17,184 nt of DNA from Candidatus Fermentibacterota bacterium (lineage in GTDB: Bacteria > JAFGKV01): assembly GCA_030620115.1 (NCBI GenBank), contig JAUXFG010000081.1, forward strand, positions 1 to 17,184, written 5' to 3'. The position numbers and the translations under genes were made by a program. Shown here in pieces: positions 1 to 8,280 of this stretch. The notes below the pieces were generated by a model. It was not told the DNA's origin and searched no databases. It saw only the letters and a program-made list of their open reading frames with translations. Each line of letters opens with the position of its first letter. The stretch's first letter is position 1.

Positions 1-188
1 CCGCCACCTTCAAGTTGGAGGGAGTCATCGCCGGGGGGACCGAAGGGCTTCAGCTCATGAGTGTCGGCAGCACGTACAGGTTCTTTATTCCCCCGACACT
101 GGCATACGGTCAACCCGGGGCCGGGCGGCTGATTGGTCCCAATGCTACTCTCATCTTTGATGTCGAGCTTCGGGAGATCAGCGAATAG
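1..188 (+). CDS. FKBP-type peptidyl-prolyl cis-trans isomerase, C-terminal end (5' partial)
   Basis: This is the end of a gene that begins before the window; the reading frame starts at base 3 and stops with TAG at 186-188. The 61 visible residues match the last half of an FKBP domain: a GVIAGGTEGLQLM segment (the family has VI.GW.E.L..M), then YRFFIPPTLAYG with the usual PP..AYG turn, then GPNATLIFDVELREI as the last strand. In the family these residues line the pocket that catalyses cis-trans isomerisation of X-Pro bonds. The usual pocket tryptophan (VIPGW) is glycine here (IAGGT), a common divergence in bacterial members. Only the domain end is visible, so signal peptide, cellular location and any extra domains cannot be judged. 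A hairpin repeat starts 22 bases after the stop and could end transcription. Confidence 0.9.
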   Translation, partial: ATFKLEGVIAGGTEGLQLMSVGSTYRFFIPPTLAYGQPGAGRLIGPNATLIFDVELREISE

Positions 189-210
189 GGCGCATGCATT
201 CAACGCCATT

Positions 211-302
211 GTCATTCTGAGTGACTACAGGGAGCGAAGAATCTCGCTCGTCATATTCGAGATTACGTGGGTTTGAGATTCTTCGCTTGCACTCAGAATG
301 AC
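211..302. repeat. Long inverted repeat of the GTCATTCTGAG / AAGAATCT family (copy A)
   Basis: Arm 211-245 starts GTCATTCTGAG and ends GCGAAGAATCTC. Arm 275-302 is its reverse complement with a 7-base shortening in the middle (GAGATTCTTCGC ... ACTCAGAATGAC). The loop is 29 bases. The same arm words recur at 5095-5197, 8499-8600 and 17156-17184, but here GTCATTCTGAG is on the outside of the hairpin instead of the inside. It lies 22 bases after the FKBP stop and could act as a terminator, though no clear T run follows. Confidence 0.85.
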
Positions 303-377
303 AAAGCTGACTTGACGGCGCGCAATGCAACCCGCAACGAACAATCGCGACCTGCTGCGCCCTGCCCCAGAGTTTGT

Positions 378-464
378 CTAGCCCGCACTTCTCACCCGCT
401 ATCGTGGCGAAGCCGCCAAGATAGTTCTGTCTCGCCACGAAAGCCGGTGAGAATTCCGGCCTAA
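378..464. repeat. Imperfect 33-base inverted repeat upstream of the C25 peptidase gene
   Basis: Bases 378-410 and 432-464 are inverted copies (about 27 of 33 positions by hand alignment), separated by 21 bases. The inner ends are a perfect pair, TCGTGGCGA (402-410) and TCGCCACGA (432-440). The outer part is a 27-base unit with core AGCCGGTGAGAA. A third unit, in the same orientation as 438-464, lies after the peptidase gene at 4112-4138. The structure ends 56 bases before the ATG of the C25 gene, so it could lie in its leader. The rest of the 189-520 gap (303-377 and 465-505) shows nothing I recognise. Confidence 0.75.
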
Positions 465-520
465 CAGTTGCCAAGGCTGTCCTGTGCAGGTCTGTTTGTC
501 AAATTGAGGAGGCGCCAGCC

Positions 521-3500
521 ATGTCCACGGGAATTTTCGCCGTTGCCTTTGCTGCTATTCTTGCGAATCAAGCATTCTGCGCGGTATCCAAGCCATTGTC
601 TTTCAATCCTGAGAAGCTATCGGTCATCCAAGCGAGGGGGTTTGGGCAGATCCGAATGGAGGGGTGTTTCTCTTTCGGGAAGCCGGGTGATCCGGCCCTC
701 TTGGCCAAGCCGATATTTATATCTCTGCCCCAAGGCGAGGAGGCGGTTTCCATAGTCGCCACTGTCACGGAAAGCGTGATCGTGGCCACATCTATAGTGC
801 CTCAGCCTCTCCAGCCGCCTGCGATACTGCCCATGCCCGGGAAGTACGTGCCGAAGCCTGCATTCGTGGAACCCAATCCTGCCGTCTATCACGGTTCCGC
901 CGCTTATCCTCCCTCTCTGGTCCAGGGATTGAGAAGCGGATACATAGGCGGCTCGCCGGTGGCTGCAGCTGCCGTTGTTCCAATGCGATGGCGACCCGGC
1001 AACAAGACATTGGTGTTCTATACAAGGATTGAACTTCACGTGGCAACTCGAGCTTCCGGCAAACAAGCCGAGAGACCCAGTATCATCTCCCCGGTTGGTC
1101 TGGCCTACAGAGACAGTCTCCGCTCCTGGTTGGGACTACCGGCACCGATATGGTTGCCCGAGCTTTCTCGGGACGCATTGGACTATCTGATTGTCTGCGC
1201 CAGGGATTGCTCCACAGCCTACGCAGAACTCGCCGAGTGGAAGACCCGCAAGGGTCTCAAGACGCAGATAATCACAATGGAGAAGGTGGAGAGTACGTAC
1301 CCAGGCCCTGATGAGCAAGCGAAGATCCGCGCCTGTATCCTTGACCACTACGAGAATCAGGGGGTCTGGTGCGTCTTGCTCGGCAATGACTCGGAACACA
1401 TGCTCACGCGCAAAGTATGGGCCATGGACTGTGAAGCCGGGTTTTATCCTGACGAGAATGAGATAAGAGCGGATCTTTACTTCTCGGATCTCGATGGCTC
1501 GCGGGATGCTGACAGCGACGGTACCTATGGAGAGATATCCGATCTCGTGGACATGTTTCCCGATGTCTTGGTAGGCCGCCTTCCGGCTGACAACCCAATA
1601 CAGGCACAGGGCATGGTGGAGAAATCCCTTGTGTATGAGAGAACCGCTCCTGCCGACTATCACGACAAGACGCTCTTCTTCGCAGAAGTACTGTGGTCAG
1701 ACCCATACACCGATGGGGGCATCGCAAAAGACATGATCGACAGTCTCTGTTTCCCGTCTTCCTTGGATCCCATAGAGAAGCAGTATCAAAGCCTGGGAAA
1801 TGAGTCTCCGGCGTCAGTCTTGGCAGCGCTGAACGAAGGACGAAACCTTGCGAACCACGCAGGGCACGCAAACTCGTATATGATGGGCTGTGGGACTGGA
1901 TATATCTCTGATTCAGATATGGACGATCTGAGCAACACATCCAGATACACGGTCATGTACTCCATTGGCTGCTGGCCCGCGGCTCTGGAATTAGATTGCA
2001 TCGCCGAGCATTTTCTGCAGAACGGCTCAGGTGGCGGCGTGGCATTCGTGGGAAACTGCAGGTATGGCTGGGGAAGCCCAGGGAATCCCGGGTTTGGATA
2101 CTCGGATCTATACGACACGGAGTTCTGGAGGAATGCCCTGACTTTCGACGGGTGTACCACAGGCCGTGCGCTTGCTCAGACAAAGATCACGTTCATTCCC
2201 TTTTCACAGGAAGAGAACGTCTATCGGTGGGACCAGTACCAAGTCAACCTCCTGGGCGAACCGGATCTCCCCATCTGGAGTGATCAGCCAATTGTCCCAG
2301 TAGTTGCGTATCCCGAAGAGCTCTTCATGGGTGAGCAGGTGTGCCGAATCAGCGTTGAGGCAGAAACTGGTCCAATAAAGGATGCGTTGGTTTGTCTTTG
2401 TCAAACCGGCGGAATTTACACGCGAGCATTCAGCGATGAGTCGGGAACTGCTTCTTTCTCCCTCGCTCTCGAATCGGCCTCGCCTGTTGATTTGACCGTT
2501 TCCGGTCACAATCTGAGGCCCTACCTGACCACGCTGCCGGTGGTCTCGACTGGCGCCTATGTTGATGTCAGCTCCTTCGGCTTTTTGGAGGTTCAAGCGC
2601 CGGCCAATGGAGTACCTAATCCGGGGGAGGAGCTCTTTGTTGACGTGGCTCTGCGAAACACCGGGAATTCTGCGAGTGGGCCGATAACCATGACGCTCCG
2701 TTCCGTTTCACCTCTAGTCACCATTTCTGATTCCATGGAGAGCTGCGGATCTCTCCTGCCGGGCGACAGCGAAGAGATTACTCAGGCCTTCTGTCTGACA
2801 CTGTCATCGAGCTGCGGCCCCGGAGATGGTTTCCCGCTGGAACTTGAGATCCACTATCCACCGGAGCCTCGAACAACGATATTGCCGCTGGTAGTGGGCA
2901 TGCCGCATCCCATATCCACGAGGTTGACTGTGGAAGACGAAGCCAGGGATGGATATCCCGACCCAGGCGAACAAGCGGAACTCGGCACGCGGCTTTTCAA
3001 TGCGGGCAATGACACTACATATTCGCTCCAGGGCTCGATATACAGTCTGGATGGATGGTTGTCTGTGCTCCAAGGCTCGACTACGTTCGGAACCCTTGCG
3101 CCAAATGAGGAGATAGAGGGAGCGCCTCCTTTTACGATTCAACTGGCTGCCGGATCCCCAAGCCCGAGAACGGCTTTGGTCGTGCTCGATCTTCAAGACA
3201 GCCGTTGGGTATGGCAAGATACCCTTTGTGTGCCTATAGGCGCCATTGGTTTTCAGGACGAAATGGAGTTCGGCCAAGGCGGCTGGAGCTTTCCGGGCGT
3301 TCCCAATCACTGGCATATCTCGTCTTTTTGTTCCCACTCCGGCGGTTCGTCGTGGTACTGTGGCAATGAGAGCAGTCACCACTACGTCAATAGCTCAAGC
3401 GACACCCTTCTCTCCCCGGATTTTGTCCTTGATGCAGAATCCGGCTTGAGCTTCTGGCTCTGGTTTGACGTTACCATCTACGGTACCGATGGGCTGTACG

Positions 3501-4081
3501 TGGAGATTCAAGATGGAGAGAATTGGATCACACTTGGCTATATTGGATCAGGAGGAGCGCTCGAAGAACAACTCATGGGGCATGATTGGGTTCGATACAC
3601 CTATGACCTCGACTGGCTGGCCGCCAGCGCACAATCGCGGGTACGATTTATCTTCAAGAGTGACGGCTCGGAGGTAGCAGAGGGGTTCTATCTGGATGAT
3701 GTTGAAGTCTCGGCGACATCGAGGGTGGCTTCGCTGCCGGATGACGTGACGGCCCGGCAGGCAGGCGAAAACCTAGAGCTACACTGGAGCGTGGTACGAA
3801 GAGACAATCTGGGCAGGTCACTGCCCAGGCCCGTGCAATTCTACAACGTGTATCGCGACATGGAAACTTGGTTCGTGCCGGGCGCCAGCAACCTCCTCGC
3901 TTCGTCGGTAGAGGATGAGGAGCCTGGCCGGCCCGGCGTGCAGTGGACGGATTTTTCCTCTTCAGTCGGTGATCCCTTGTTATGGCAGTTCTATCTTATC
4001 AGGCCTGTCTGGGGCGGTGTCGAAGGGGAAAGGAGCGCTCCCATGGGACATGTTGACTATCTGGTAGAGGATGGGGAATAG
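521..4081 (+). CDS. Secreted multidomain gingipain-like cysteine peptidase (family C25)
   Basis: The 1186-residue product starts with a signal peptide (hydrophobic FAVAFAAILANQAFCA, cleavage near residue 21). Residues about 22-215 form a propeptide-like region. The C25 domain spans about 217-590 and opens with DYLIVCARDCSTAYAELAEW, the strand typical of the family. The presumed catalytic pair is His449 in NHAGHA and Cys484 in YSIGCWPA; the 35-residue spacing is close to that of gingipain R. GRALAQTK and QVNLLGEPDLPIW near 550-585 are also family-typical. Next come an Ig-like segment (about 590-677), two CARDB-like domains (about 680-790 and 796-905, each with a PNPGE/PDPGE motif), a MAM/jelly-roll-like domain (about 911-1065) and a fibronectin III-like end. 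The Shine-Dalgarno GAGGAGG at 506-512, 8 bases before the ATG, supports the start. No recognisable type IX secretion C-terminal signal is seen, so the export route past the inner membrane is open. Likely role: extracellular or surface proteolysis. Substrate unknown. Confidence 0.88.
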   Translation: MSTGIFAVAFAAILANQAFCAVSKPLSFNPEKLSVIQARGFGQIRMEGCFSFGKPGDPALLAKPIFISLPQGEEAVSIVATVTESVIVATSIVPQPLQPPAILPMPGKYVPKPAFVEPNPAVYHGSAAYPPSLVQGLRSGYIGGSPVAAAAVVPMRWRPGNKTLVFYTRIELHVATRASGKQAERPSIISPVGLAYRDSLRSWLGLPAPIWLPELSRDALDYLIVCARDCSTAYAELAEWKTRKGLKTQIITMEKVESTYPGPDEQAKIRACILDHYENQGVWCVLLGNDSEHMLTRKVWAMDCEAGFYPDENEIRADLYFSDLDGSRDADSDGTYGEISDLVDMFPDVLVGRLPADNPIQAQGMVEKSLVYERTAPADYHDKTLFFAEVLWSDPYTDGGIAKDMIDSLCFPSSLDPIEKQYQSLGNESPASVLAALNEGRNLANHAGHANSYMMGCGTGYISDSDMDDLSNTSRYTVMYSIGCWPAALELDCIAEHFLQNGSGGGVAFVGNCRYGWGSPGNPGFGYSDLYDTEFWRNALTFDGCTTGRALAQTKITFIPFSQEENVYRWDQYQVNLLGEPDLPIWSDQPIVPVVAYPEELFMGEQVCRISVEAETGPIKDALVCLCQTGGIYTRAFSDESGTASFSLALESASPVDLTVSGHNLRPYLTTLPVVSTGAYVDVSSFGFLEVQAPANGVPNPGEELFVDVALRNTGNSASGPITMTLRSVSPLVTISDSMESCGSLLPGDSEEITQAFCLTLSSSCGPGDGFPLELEIHYPPEPRTTILPLVVGMPHPISTRLTVEDEARDGYPDPGEQAELGTRLFNAGNDTTYSLQGSIYSLDGWLSVLQGSTTFGTLAPNEEIEGAPPFTIQLAAGSPSPRTALVVLDLQDSRWVWQDTLCVPIGAIGFQDEMEFGQGGWSFPGVPNHWHISSFCSHSGGSSWYCGNESSHHYVNSSSDTLLSPDFVLDAESGLSFWLWFDVTIYGTDGLYVEIQDGENWITLGYIGSGGALEEQLMGHDWVRYTYDLDWLAASAQSRVRFIFKSDGSEVAEGFYLDDVEVSATSRVASLPDDVTARQAGENLELHWSVVRRDNLGRSLPRPVQFYNVYRDMETWFVPGASNLLASSVEDEEPGRPGVQWTDFSSSVGDPLLWQFYLIRPVWGGVEGERSAPMGHVDYLVEDGE

Positions 4082-4111
4082 CCAGGATATTTCATGACCA
4101 TGGTTTCGCTT

Positions 4112-4138
4112 CGAAAGCCGGTGAGAAGTCCGGGCTAA
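4112..4138 (+). repeat. Third copy of the 27-base AGCCGGTGAGAA repeat
   Basis: The 27 bases match 438-464 at 25 positions (differences at bases 17 and 23) and match the inverse of 378-404 at 23. Together the copies bracket the C25 peptidase gene. The repeat also supplies the TAG stop (4135-4137) of the minus-strand gene that converges here. Confidence 0.8.
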
Positions 4139-4944
4139 TCGGCAGCGAAGCGCTGGAAGATGCCATCCACCTCATAGAACGAGAATTCGAAGCCTTCCTG
4201 GATCACGTTGAGGACGCCCTGCAAATCGAAGGTGTAGCCCATGATATCGGTATAGGCAGCATTGATCCCCACGAATGAATGGATGGTCATCTGCTTCATG
4301 AGATTGATGTAGCCGCCTGAAAACCCACCCTTGTCCCATGAACCAAGAATCGGGTCTACATCCAAGAGCAAGACGGCAGACGGAGGCAATGCAGCATCCC
4401 GATCTTCCACCAGGAAATCCATGGCGTCCTTGAGCACGCCGGTGCCATGCTCGATGTCGCTCAGCAGCGTCTCATCTCCATCAAACCAGTTGATGAGGGC
4501 ATGGGTGAAGGTATCGGGGTTCGATGTGAGGGCATTCATATTGCCCATGGGGATCGGGCGTGTGTCCCGCGGAGCAAGCGTCAGATTCCTCTGACAATAC
4601 TGGATGGTTGCTTTCTGCCCGAATCGTTCAGAGAGGAGATCCACTGAACGGCCAACATCGAATGGTTCACAAGAAAAGAGATCAGCATTCACGCCACGGC
4701 CACCGAAGTGCAGAATGATATGGCTGGTTGAGACAATCTGATAGATCGAGAGCCTTCCTGCCTCCCCCCTGACGATTCTTGGATCGCACTTCCTTTTCAT
4801 GCAGAGTGTTTCCGAGAGCTCATTAACAAGGTCGATGGCGTAATCAGTGCCAAAATGCCCAGGAGGCCGTTCGATCTGGAAGTCCGCGAGGCAGTGAGGC
4901 CCCTGGATAACGGTGAGATCGTGTGCTTTGTTCTTGTTCTTCAT
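4135..4944 (-). CDS. S-adenosylmethionine-decarboxylase-like protein with a C-terminal extension
   Basis: The 269-residue protein resembles prokaryotic AdoMet decarboxylase (SpeH/SpeD) in its first half. GPHCLADF at 15-22 fits the family's GRHL.A.F start. VSTSHIILHF at 71-80 fits the self-processing site LSESHITIH, with Ser74 where the pyruvoyl group would form and His79 at the expected +5. ADLFSC at 87-92 fits .DLFTCG, with Cys92 as the expected catalytic cysteine. The residue before Ser74 is Thr, whereas the family has Glu. SpeH enzymes have about 120-140 residues; this one continues for about 135 more, and 221-266 (IHSFVGINAAYTDI..., ending IFQR) loosely echoes 77-120, which suggests an internal duplication. 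If active it would make a decarboxylated product for polyamine synthesis, but family members with other substrates are known, so the substrate is left open. The ATG lacks a strong Shine-Dalgarno. The gene converges on the C25 gene, 53 bases apart. No speE or other polyamine gene is nearby. Confidence 0.5.
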   Translation of the reverse strand: MKNKNKAHDLTVIQGPHCLADFQIERPPGHFGTDYAIDLVNELSETLCMKRKCDPRIVRGEAGRLSIYQIVSTSHIILHFGGRGVNADLFSCEPFDVGRSVDLLSERFGQKATIQYCQRNLTLAPRDTRPIPMGNMNALTSNPDTFTHALINWFDGDETLLSDIEHGTGVLKDAMDFLVEDRDAALPPSAVLLLDVDPILGSWDKGGFSGGYINLMKQMTIHSFVGINAAYTDIMGYTFDLQGVLNVIQEGFEFSFYEVDGIFQRFAAD

Positions 4945-5049
4945 GGGCTCAGCTCGGCAGTGGGGAAGAATTTGAAGAAAAGCGAAGTGCTTGAATCCGT
5001 GATTGTTTGAACGGGAAGATCCCCGGATTGGGGGATTGAGGAGATGAGA

Positions 5050-5197
5050 GCGTTCAGCGTACAGCGTAGAGATGATGGAGCAAGGAGCAAGGAGAGATTC
5101 TTCGCTCCTGTGAGTCGCTCAGAATGACAGGGGGTGGTGAATGTCATGGATGTGTGGATGTGTGTCATTCTGAGGGAACGGAGCGACCGAAGAATCT
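5050..5197. repeat. Composite repeat: heptad array, GATGATGGA box, inverted repeat (copy B)
   Basis: Three 7-base units (GCGTTCA, GCGTACA, GCGTAGA) fill 5050-5070. GATGATGGA follows at 5071-5079, then a purine-rich CAAGGAG linker. The inverted repeat arms are 5095-5128 (AGATTCTTCGC ... CAGAATGAC) and 5164-5197 (GTCATTCTGAG ... AAGAATCT), with a 35-base loop. The same order of modules occurs at 8461-8600. It fills much of the 4945-5311 gap. The rest of that gap has only a small perfect hairpin, GGTTGGC-GGT-GCCAACC at 5272-5288, downstream of the gene ending at 5312; no T run follows it. Confidence 0.85.
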
Positions 5198-5311
5198 GGG
5201 GAGAGGAGGGGGAGCTGACGGCTGGGATTGCCAAATGCTGGAATGCGAGAATGGGTGGATGGGGAAGTCCGGGTTGGCGGTGCCAACCGCCATAATCAAC
5301 GATGTTCCAGG

Positions 5312-5863
5312 TCATTTGGGGAGTTCTTCGCGGTGATATGTTGATTCTATGAGTTGTTGCCAGCCGTCCTCTGTTTCCATCTCCATGGTCCAGACAAAGG
5401 TCTCATGGTCGAGAAGTCTGATAGTCTGCCGGATCGTCGGGCCTTGGGGCTCATCGTTGGGTGAAGTTTGAAATAGGCAGGAATCCTTTTCCATATGCTT
5501 GACAACTGCCTGTCCTACAGAACCATCATGGCCGAAGTCATACGAGATAAGCTGCTGTTTTCCCGGATGCCAGGCGATCACGGATTCGTATTGGAGATAC
5601 TTCTTCTCAGGGGTGGCGTCGTAGGAATACGCCTTGAGAATCTTCTTGTTGATGCCCCATTCATAGACCAGACGGCCGTTGAATTCCTCTCCTGTTGCCC
5701 ATTGTCCGTGGCTCAGCCACTGGCCGCCTACCAGCATTGCAAGCGGGGCGAGATGGTCTTTGGGAAGATCGCTTTGTGCTGGTTTTTCTTCATGGGCGCC
5801 GAGCTGAAAATATAGAATCACTGATATCAGCACCACTGCTGATAGCTTGTGTTTTCCTGGCAT
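5312..5863 (-). CDS. Small exported protein, possibly a DUF1579-like beta-barrel
   Basis: I do not firmly recognise this 183-residue protein. It begins with a signal sequence: positive KHK, then the hydrophobic LSAVVLISVILYFQLGA, with likely cleavage near residue 23. The mature part has LAPLAMLVGGQWLSHGQW, then alternating short strands (YEWGINKKILKAYSY, YLQYESVIAWHPGKQQLISY, FGHDGSVGQAVV, IRQTIRLLDHETFVWTMEM). A GG.W opening followed by strands with a W.P....I..Y.F pattern recalls the DUF1579/lipocalin-like barrels often found as small periplasmic proteins. No catalytic residues can be named. The gene starts 7 bases after the stop of the DUF2723 glycosyltransferase and has no good Shine-Dalgarno of its own, so translation is probably coupled to that gene. 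TGA stop at 5312-5314. Confidence 0.75.
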   Translation of the reverse strand: MPGKHKLSAVVLISVILYFQLGAHEEKPAQSDLPKDHLAPLAMLVGGQWLSHGQWATGEEFNGRLVYEWGINKKILKAYSYDATPEKKYLQYESVIAWHPGKQQLISYDFGHDGSVGQAVVKHMEKDSCLFQTSPNDEPQGPTIRQTIRLLDHETFVWTMEMETEDGWQQLIESTYHREELPK

Positions 5864-5870
5864 GTCTTCG

Positions 5871-8264
5871 TCAGGAATCCGGTGAAGCGGAGGCGGTAGT
5901 CTCTGGAACAGCCCTACGCAAGCCCTCTCGCTTTGATGCTTCTAGAATCCATCTGACTTGTTCATCGCCAGGATGGAGACTGTCATACGCCTGAAGGAGC
6001 GTCATGGCTTTGTCGAGTTGATTCACTTTCATGTACTCGCGCGCCTGGAGCTTCAGGAGCTCCGGGTGTGATTCCGCTATTGCCAGATACTCTTGGAGTG
6101 CTGAGTCTGCGAAACCTACCGCATCCAAAGCCATGGCCCGATAGTACCGAATGCCGGGGTCATTGGGCAGGATGCGCGCTGCGGTAGTGAAGAGATCATA
6201 CCCTAGCTGTGAGTCCCCACGAATAAGGAGCTCTCTGCCGGCTCGGGAGAAGGCGGCTGCATAGTTGGACAGGAGCCTCAGGGTATTCCGCGGTTTCCGG
6301 ACCTTGGGGTCAAACACGCCGTCATACGTGTACGAATTCGTGAGAAGGTCCACGGTTCTGTCAACATCGATCGTCAATGCTTGGGGCTTCTGGTGAAGCC
6401 TGAATACTAGGCCTTCCATGACCAGATGTTTGTCGAGACCGACTTTGTTTTGAGTACTCACGGTCACAGCAAAATAGATCGGTCGTTTCCAGTTGTTGCT
6501 CTTGATGATATTGAAGACACCGAGATCCTGAACTCTGAGCATCTGACCGGCCTTGAGTCTGAGCTCAAGTTCTCCCGCAAGGAAAAGCTTCTCCTCCCTA
6601 AGGATGTGGCCGTACGTCATCCGTTCGATTTCGTCATCTTTCAGCTTCAACGGAACCTTGTGTTCACCATGCTTGATTTGCAGCCAGTACCAGGGCGTAT
6701 TCAGGAGGCTGAGATTGACCACCGCTACGTCTTTTCGCACGCCTTCGACTTCCTGCAAGAACCAAAGAGGAAAAGTATCATTGTCTCCATTGGTGAAAAT
6801 GATGGCGTTCTCTTCACAGCTCTTCAGCATATTCTCGCCATAGCCATGGGCGATCCAATCGCCCTCTCTGCTGGCCTTGCGGTAGTTGGTGGCTATGGAT
6901 GCCACGGGCATGGCTATCACGATGATGACCAAGAGAGCGCGTGTCCAAGAGTGGGAGGCAAGTTTCAGTCTCGTTGCCAGCACTGCAGGGGCTTCTTTCA
7001 GCAGGTAGACCGCACCGATGCCGATCCAATACGCAAAGAAGAAATACGCAGGCGTGTAGAAGTACTCTCGTTCACGGACTTCCCGGGCCGCCATACCGAC
7101 GGGCGTGTCCGGCGGGAATTTATCCAGCAGGAACTTGTGGGGTGGCAGCTTGAAGTTGAGGTAGATGATGAGCCCAAGACTGGATGCCAGAAACACCAAG
7201 CCGAGGGCCACGAGAGTTCTCTTATCCTTGAGCCAGTTTACGGCGATTCCCAGAAGCCCGGCTGCCAGGGCTAGCAAGGGAATCTGGGCAGTGAAGTAGT
7301 CAAGAAACATCAGTACCTGATAGCCGAAGGGTGACTTGCGCTGGAAGATGGGCAACGGGGCGTACTGGTCTCGTTGGAGCACGGCTCGCAATGCTTTCCA
7401 TGTCTCAGGGTTCGCCTCGTCGATGGCAGGGTTTAACTGCGATCGTATGGGCAAGTAGAGATGTACTGATACCGCCAACCCGAAGAGCAGCCAGCCCACA
7501 AACACGAATTTCCAGTTGGGCGGCCTCATCACCGCCACCACAGCCACCAAGATCAGAAAAAGGACAAGCGTCGTGGTACCGGCACTCTTGATGCCGAGAG
7601 ATGTGATTATCGCCCAAATGGGCAGGAGCGTGAGTGGCGTCAGGGCAAGGCTCGCTCCCGCGCGCCTGTCGCCAAACCAGACCAGGGCGAGGAGACCGAA
7701 TCCTACCAGGAAGCTGGCCAAGTGGTTGCCGATGCTCAGCGCAAGCAGATAGAGGATCAAGTAGAGTGGTCGATACCCCTTCTCTGGATTCCTTGCCCAC
7801 CGAAGACCGAGATAGAAGATGACGGCCATGAAGCAGGATGAGAGGCCGTAGACCTCCGCCTCCACCGCATTGTTCCAGTAAGAGTCGCTGAAGGCGAGCA
7901 CCAGCGCACCGGCGACGGCGCCTAGATGCACGAGAAGATCGCTCCCCAGATGCAGCCAGTGCCGTGAGATCATGAGCACGGAGAGATAGACGAAAGCCAC
8001 GGCAAGGGCGGAGAAAAAGGCAGAGAGGAGGTTGACGCGGAGCGCGACGGAGCCAGCTATGGGGAGGAGAGAGAAGATCCTGCCCACCAATACGTAGAGT
8101 GGTGTTCCCGGGGGGTGGGGAATGCCAAGGATGAAGCTTGTTGCGATGAACTCACCCGCGTCCCAGAAGGCCACGGTGGGGGACAGGGTCTTTACATAGA
8201 ATACCATGGAGATGATGAACACCGCCACAAAACATAGAAAGCTTTGCCGAGTTTCTCTTTCCAC
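5871..8264 (-). CDS. DUF2723 membrane glycosyltransferase (TMEM260-like O-mannosyltransferase family) with C-terminal TPR
   Basis: The 797-residue integral membrane protein has the DUF2723 signature near its N-terminus: FWDAGEFIATSFILGIPHPP at 33-52, the acidic loop after the first membrane segment where GT-C enzymes hold catalytic carboxylates. Other family-typical stretches are NNAVEAEVYGLS at 131-142 and FTNGDNDTFPLWFLQEVEGV at 490-509. About ten hydrophobic segments lie before residue 460, followed by a soluble domain and, at about 675-775, TPR-like helices (GDSQLGYDLFTTAARILPND, AMALDAVGFADSALQEYLAI). The family includes eukaryotic TMEM260 protein O-mannosyltransferase; bacterial members are thought to move a sugar from a lipid carrier onto exported proteins or glycans. 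The start is GTG at 8264, chosen because AAGGAG lies 7 bases upstream. The gene downstream is 7 bases away, so the pair probably forms one transcript. Acceptor and donor cannot be read from the sequence. Confidence 0.9.
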   Translation of the reverse strand: MERETRQSFLCFVAVFIISMVFYVKTLSPTVAFWDAGEFIATSFILGIPHPPGTPLYVLVGRIFSLLPIAGSVALRVNLLSAFFSALAVAFVYLSVLMISRHWLHLGSDLLVHLGAVAGALVLAFSDSYWNNAVEAEVYGLSSCFMAVIFYLGLRWARNPEKGYRPLYLILYLLALSIGNHLASFLVGFGLLALVWFGDRRAGASLALTPLTLLPIWAIITSLGIKSAGTTTLVLFLILVAVVAVMRPPNWKFVFVGWLLFGLAVSVHLYLPIRSQLNPAIDEANPETWKALRAVLQRDQYAPLPIFQRKSPFGYQVLMFLDYFTAQIPLLALAAGLLGIAVNWLKDKRTLVALGLVFLASSLGLIIYLNFKLPPHKFLLDKFPPDTPVGMAAREVREREYFYTPAYFFFAYWIGIGAVYLLKEAPAVLATRLKLASHSWTRALLVIIVIAMPVASIATNYRKASREGDWIAHGYGENMLKSCEENAIIFTNGDNDTFPLWFLQEVEGVRKDVAVVNLSLLNTPWYWLQIKHGEHKVPLKLKDDEIERMTYGHILREEKLFLAGELELRLKAGQMLRVQDLGVFNIIKSNNWKRPIYFAVTVSTQNKVGLDKHLVMEGLVFRLHQKPQALTIDVDRTVDLLTNSYTYDGVFDPKVRKPRNTLRLLSNYAAAFSRAGRELLIRGDSQLGYDLFTTAARILPNDPGIRYYRAMALDAVGFADSALQEYLAIAESHPELLKLQAREYMKVNQLDKAMTLLQAYDSLHPGDEQVRWILEASKREGLRRAVPETTASASPDS

Positions 8265-8271
8265 ACTCTCA

Positions 8272-8277
8272 CTCCTT
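8272..8277 (-). promoter_or_regulatory. Shine-Dalgarno AAGGAG that fixes the GTG start of the DUF2723 gene
   Basis: On the minus strand AAGGAG stands 7 bases before GTG at 8264. It supports the non-ATG start. Confidence 0.7.
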
Positions 8278-8280
8278 GAT

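Noticed and set aside
5272-5288. Terminator hairpin GGTTGGC-GGT-GCCAACC
   Set aside because: A perfect 7-base stem but with no T run on the minus strand after it; kept only as a note in the repeat entry.
4941-5315. 124-residue minus-strand frame between the AdoMet-decarboxylase-like gene and the small exported protein
   Set aside because: It translates the composite repeat and has no family resemblance.
6426-7274. 282-residue open frame on the plus strand
   Set aside because: It lies fully antisense to the DUF2723 glycosyltransferase, whose motifs are intact. Its translation has no recognisable domain.
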